A DNA stretch of 64,000 nt, from contig CBDBEU010000005.1 of the NCBI GenBank assembly GCA_965204565.1, positions 2,108,001 through 2,172,000 of the forward strand. Reading direction: 5' to 3'. Within the stretch, counting starts at the first letter, position 1. Each line of letters starts with the position of its first letter. The position numbers were made by a program, and so were the translations under genes. Shown in pieces: positions 62,800 through 64,000 of this stretch. The notes under the pieces were generated by a model, which saw only the letters and a program-made list of their open reading frames with translations, was not told the origin of the DNA and did not search any database. The DNA is from CBDBEU01 sp965204565 (GTDB taxonomy: Bacteria; Pseudomonadota; Alphaproteobacteria; Rhizobiales; TMED25).

Positions 62800-63470
62800 T
62801 TAACTGCCTTCGGCGCCGCTTTCGAACCACTCGCGCGCCCGTTCAGCCCAGCCCTTGGGGACCTTGTGGCCACCGCCGTGCAGGCAGAATTGGATCTCCT
62901 TGCCGCTGCCACAACGGCCCCGCCAGATGCGGCAACCATAGGTCTCCCCATTGAGGATCTTGCTCGGTTTGCTGACGCAAATATTGGTCTGTCTCAGGAT
63001 CGACAGCGATTCGAACACATCGCCCTAGTGCCATTGGCGGATGCCGCGCCCTTCGAGCGGCACGGTTGTGTCGGTAAAGCCATGAATATGCAGCATTCTG
63101 ACTGGCCCTCCCGGGCACGCACAGTCGGGTACCGGCCGGCGCAGCGCGCCGGCAATCGAAACGAAACCGGCAAAGTCCCGGCCCTGGTAGCGGGCCACCA
63201 TCCAAGTCATCGACCCGCCCGATGAAAACCTGGCCACCAGCACCTGGTCGCGCTGCAGCGGCACTTTGGCAGCGACATCTTCCATCACCGTGCTAATGAA
63301 AGGCAGACCGTCGCGCCGCCCCCTTGCATTGGGTCTTGCCACCCAGCCACGCACATTATCGCCGGCACGCGGCGCACCATTGGGCGCGATGACCAGATAA
63401 CCCTTGTCGCCAAAGGCGCGAACCTTGCAGGTGTGCCTTGGCGCGCTTGTGACTATCGATGATAGGGCGT
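62800..63470 (-). pseudogene. PHB-depolymerase/LpqC-type esterase, truncated with an in-frame amber stop
   Basis: The minus strand reads CKVRAFGDKGYLVIAPNGAP (frame-shifted start near 63420), then MRGWVARPNARGRRDGLPFI, VARFSSGGSMTWMVARYQGR (G/R-F-S-S-G-G nucleophile), ALRRPVPDCACPGGPVRMLH, IHGFTDTTVPLEGRG (catalytic Asp). After TAG 63022-63024 the same frame continues VFESLSILRQTNICVSKPSK and FCLHGGGHKVPKGWAERARE (catalytic His). The signal peptide and N-terminal strands are gone. It would be a secreted alpha/beta-hydrolase of the CE1/depolymerase type. Confidence 0.78.
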
Positions 63471-63491
63471 GAGCGGGCTGTTTTTGCCCTT

Positions 63492-64000
63492 TTAGAGCTC
63501 GACAAATGCGCCGTCGGCGGCAGCTGATTGCTGGATTGCATCGAACGCGGCCACAACTTTCAGACCTTCCACGCCATTGGTCTCCGGTTCGGTGCCAGTG
63601 CGGATCGAGTGGGCAAAAGCGGCAAAGTTGGCGACCACGCCATCAACCGGTTTGATGGTTTGCTCGCTGCGTTCCTCCTCGCCGCATTTCTGGGTGAAGA
63701 ATCGTGCCCCGTCTTCCTCGCTCCACGCTGAGGCCTTGTCGCCATGGGCTGCGGTGATGGCGATATAGGGCAATCTCAGCGAGGTCGCGATCGTGCCATG
63801 GGTGCCGCTTTCGAACTCGACCAGCACCGAGGTCATGTCGTCGAGCGGGGTTGAAGGATCGAGCACCGTGGAGAGGGCCGCCAGCCGCCGGATCGGCCCG
63901 CCGAGATAGATCAGATTGTCCAGCATGTGGATGCCGAGCGCCGTCATCGCGCCGGCCGGCGCTTCGCTGTCTTGGTCGCGCCATGGCCGCTTAGGATCGG
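63492..64000 (-). CDS. Gfo/Idh/MocA-family oxidoreductase, C-terminal part (5' end outside window)
   Basis: The frame is open to the window edge; about 169 residues are visible, beginning DPKRPWRDQDSEAPAGAMTA. It reads LGIHMLDNLIYLGGPIRRLA, then DDMTSVLVEFESGTHGTIAT and GLKVVAAFDAIQQSAAADGA. The G-x-H-x-x-D-x-x-x-x-L-x-G-x-(V/I) pattern is the C-terminal substrate domain with the catalytic His of this family. Such NAD(P)-dependent enzymes oxidise sugars or inositols. The N-terminal Rossmann domain is outside the window. Confidence 0.82.
   Translation of the reverse strand, partial: DPKRPWRDQDSEAPAGAMTALGIHMLDNLIYLGGPIRRLAALSTVLDPSTPLDDMTSVLVEFESGTHGTIATSLRLPYIAITAAHGDKASAWSEEDGARFFTQKCGEEERSEQTIKPVDGVVANFAAFAHSIRTGTEPETNGVEGLKVVAAFDAIQQSAAADGAFVEL

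Noticed and set aside
16044..63024. Reassignment or programmed readthrough of TAG (for example pyrrolysine)
   Set aside because: The same genes also carry frameshifts and IS insertions, no suppressor tRNA was seen, and TAG is used as a normal stop at intact genes such as the glycosyltransferase neighbourhood, so decay explains the stops.
1..64000. CRISPR arrays, tRNA or rRNA genes
   Set aside because: No regularly spaced repeats, cloverleaf-like TTCGA-N-TC blocks or ribosomal RNA signatures were recognised by eye; a covariance-model scan would be needed to exclude a tRNA fully.

Overview
The window looks like chromosome from an alphaproteobacterium of the Hyphomicrobiales (rhizobia-like) lineage. 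The evidence is the intact core blocks: Tim44-like protein, mltA and Smr; dnaK-dnaJ behind an RpoH-type promoter; dapB-gpmA; polA; fused-type korA with korB; and ManC, AlkB and Ada-like proteins with alphaproteobacterial sequence character. No tRNA, rRNA or CRISPR array was recognised.

Its main feature is genome decay. Roughly a quarter of the window is insertion-sequence debris: IS1380-like (3 copies), IS481-like (2 copies plus a fragment), an IS5-type element (3 copies), a second IS5/IS427-like element (1 copy plus fragments), IS30, IS3, IS21, IS1182 and a DDE element of uncertain family. Every transposase is frameshifted, interrupted or truncated, so none looks active. Many host genes are also broken: DUF1330, allantoicase, allA, a nucleoside deaminase, a CPA1 antiporter, DUF5996, a TrkA-C protein, a large MscS channel, an ECF sigma factor, a Na/Pi cotransporter, an MmgE/PrpD protein, a LeuA-like protein, a phage portal gene, a phosphoesterase, ridA, mscL and a PHB-depolymerase-like esterase. 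The pattern suggests relaxed selection, as in a recently host-restricted or bottlenecked lineage.

Layout. 1-2.2 kb: Tim44-mltA-Smr. 2.3-7.3 kb: IS-bounded cassette with a sulfotransferase and UDP-GlcNAc 2-epimerase. 7.5-14.8 kb: alkB, dnaKJ, dapB, gpmA, ada-like, DUF1127. 14.9-17.7 kb: purine-catabolism remnants and an IS. 18-27.5 kb: decayed ion-transport genes, an intact Rieske-ThDP fusion enzyme, and a broken sigma factor with an intact anti-sigma factor. 27.5-32.3 kb: glycosyltransferase, hydrolase, TauD-family dioxygenase, small proteins. 32.3-35.5 kb: IS remnants around a PCuAC copper chaperone. 35.6-41.2 kb: ManC-AGE fusion, PrpD and LeuA-like remnants, IS481. 41.2-46.5 kb: accessory region with portal fragment, AT-rich 2OG oxygenase, DUF3883 remnant, and a PadR/membrane-protein pair. 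46.7-50 kb: polA. 50-52.7 kb: IS21 and IS1182. 52.8-55.6 kb: SsuABC/ThiXYZ-like ABC importer. 55.8-59.5 kb: phosphoesterase, ridA and mscL remnants. 59.6-64 kb: korAB, a broken esterase and a Gfo/Idh/MocA oxidoreductase cut by the window edge.

The most unusual intact genes are the Rieske-ThDP fusion and the ManC-AGE fusion. I did not find a convincing complete new multi-gene system. The strongest system-level signal is the loss of both mechanosensitive channel genes seen here and of several transport and catabolic genes.
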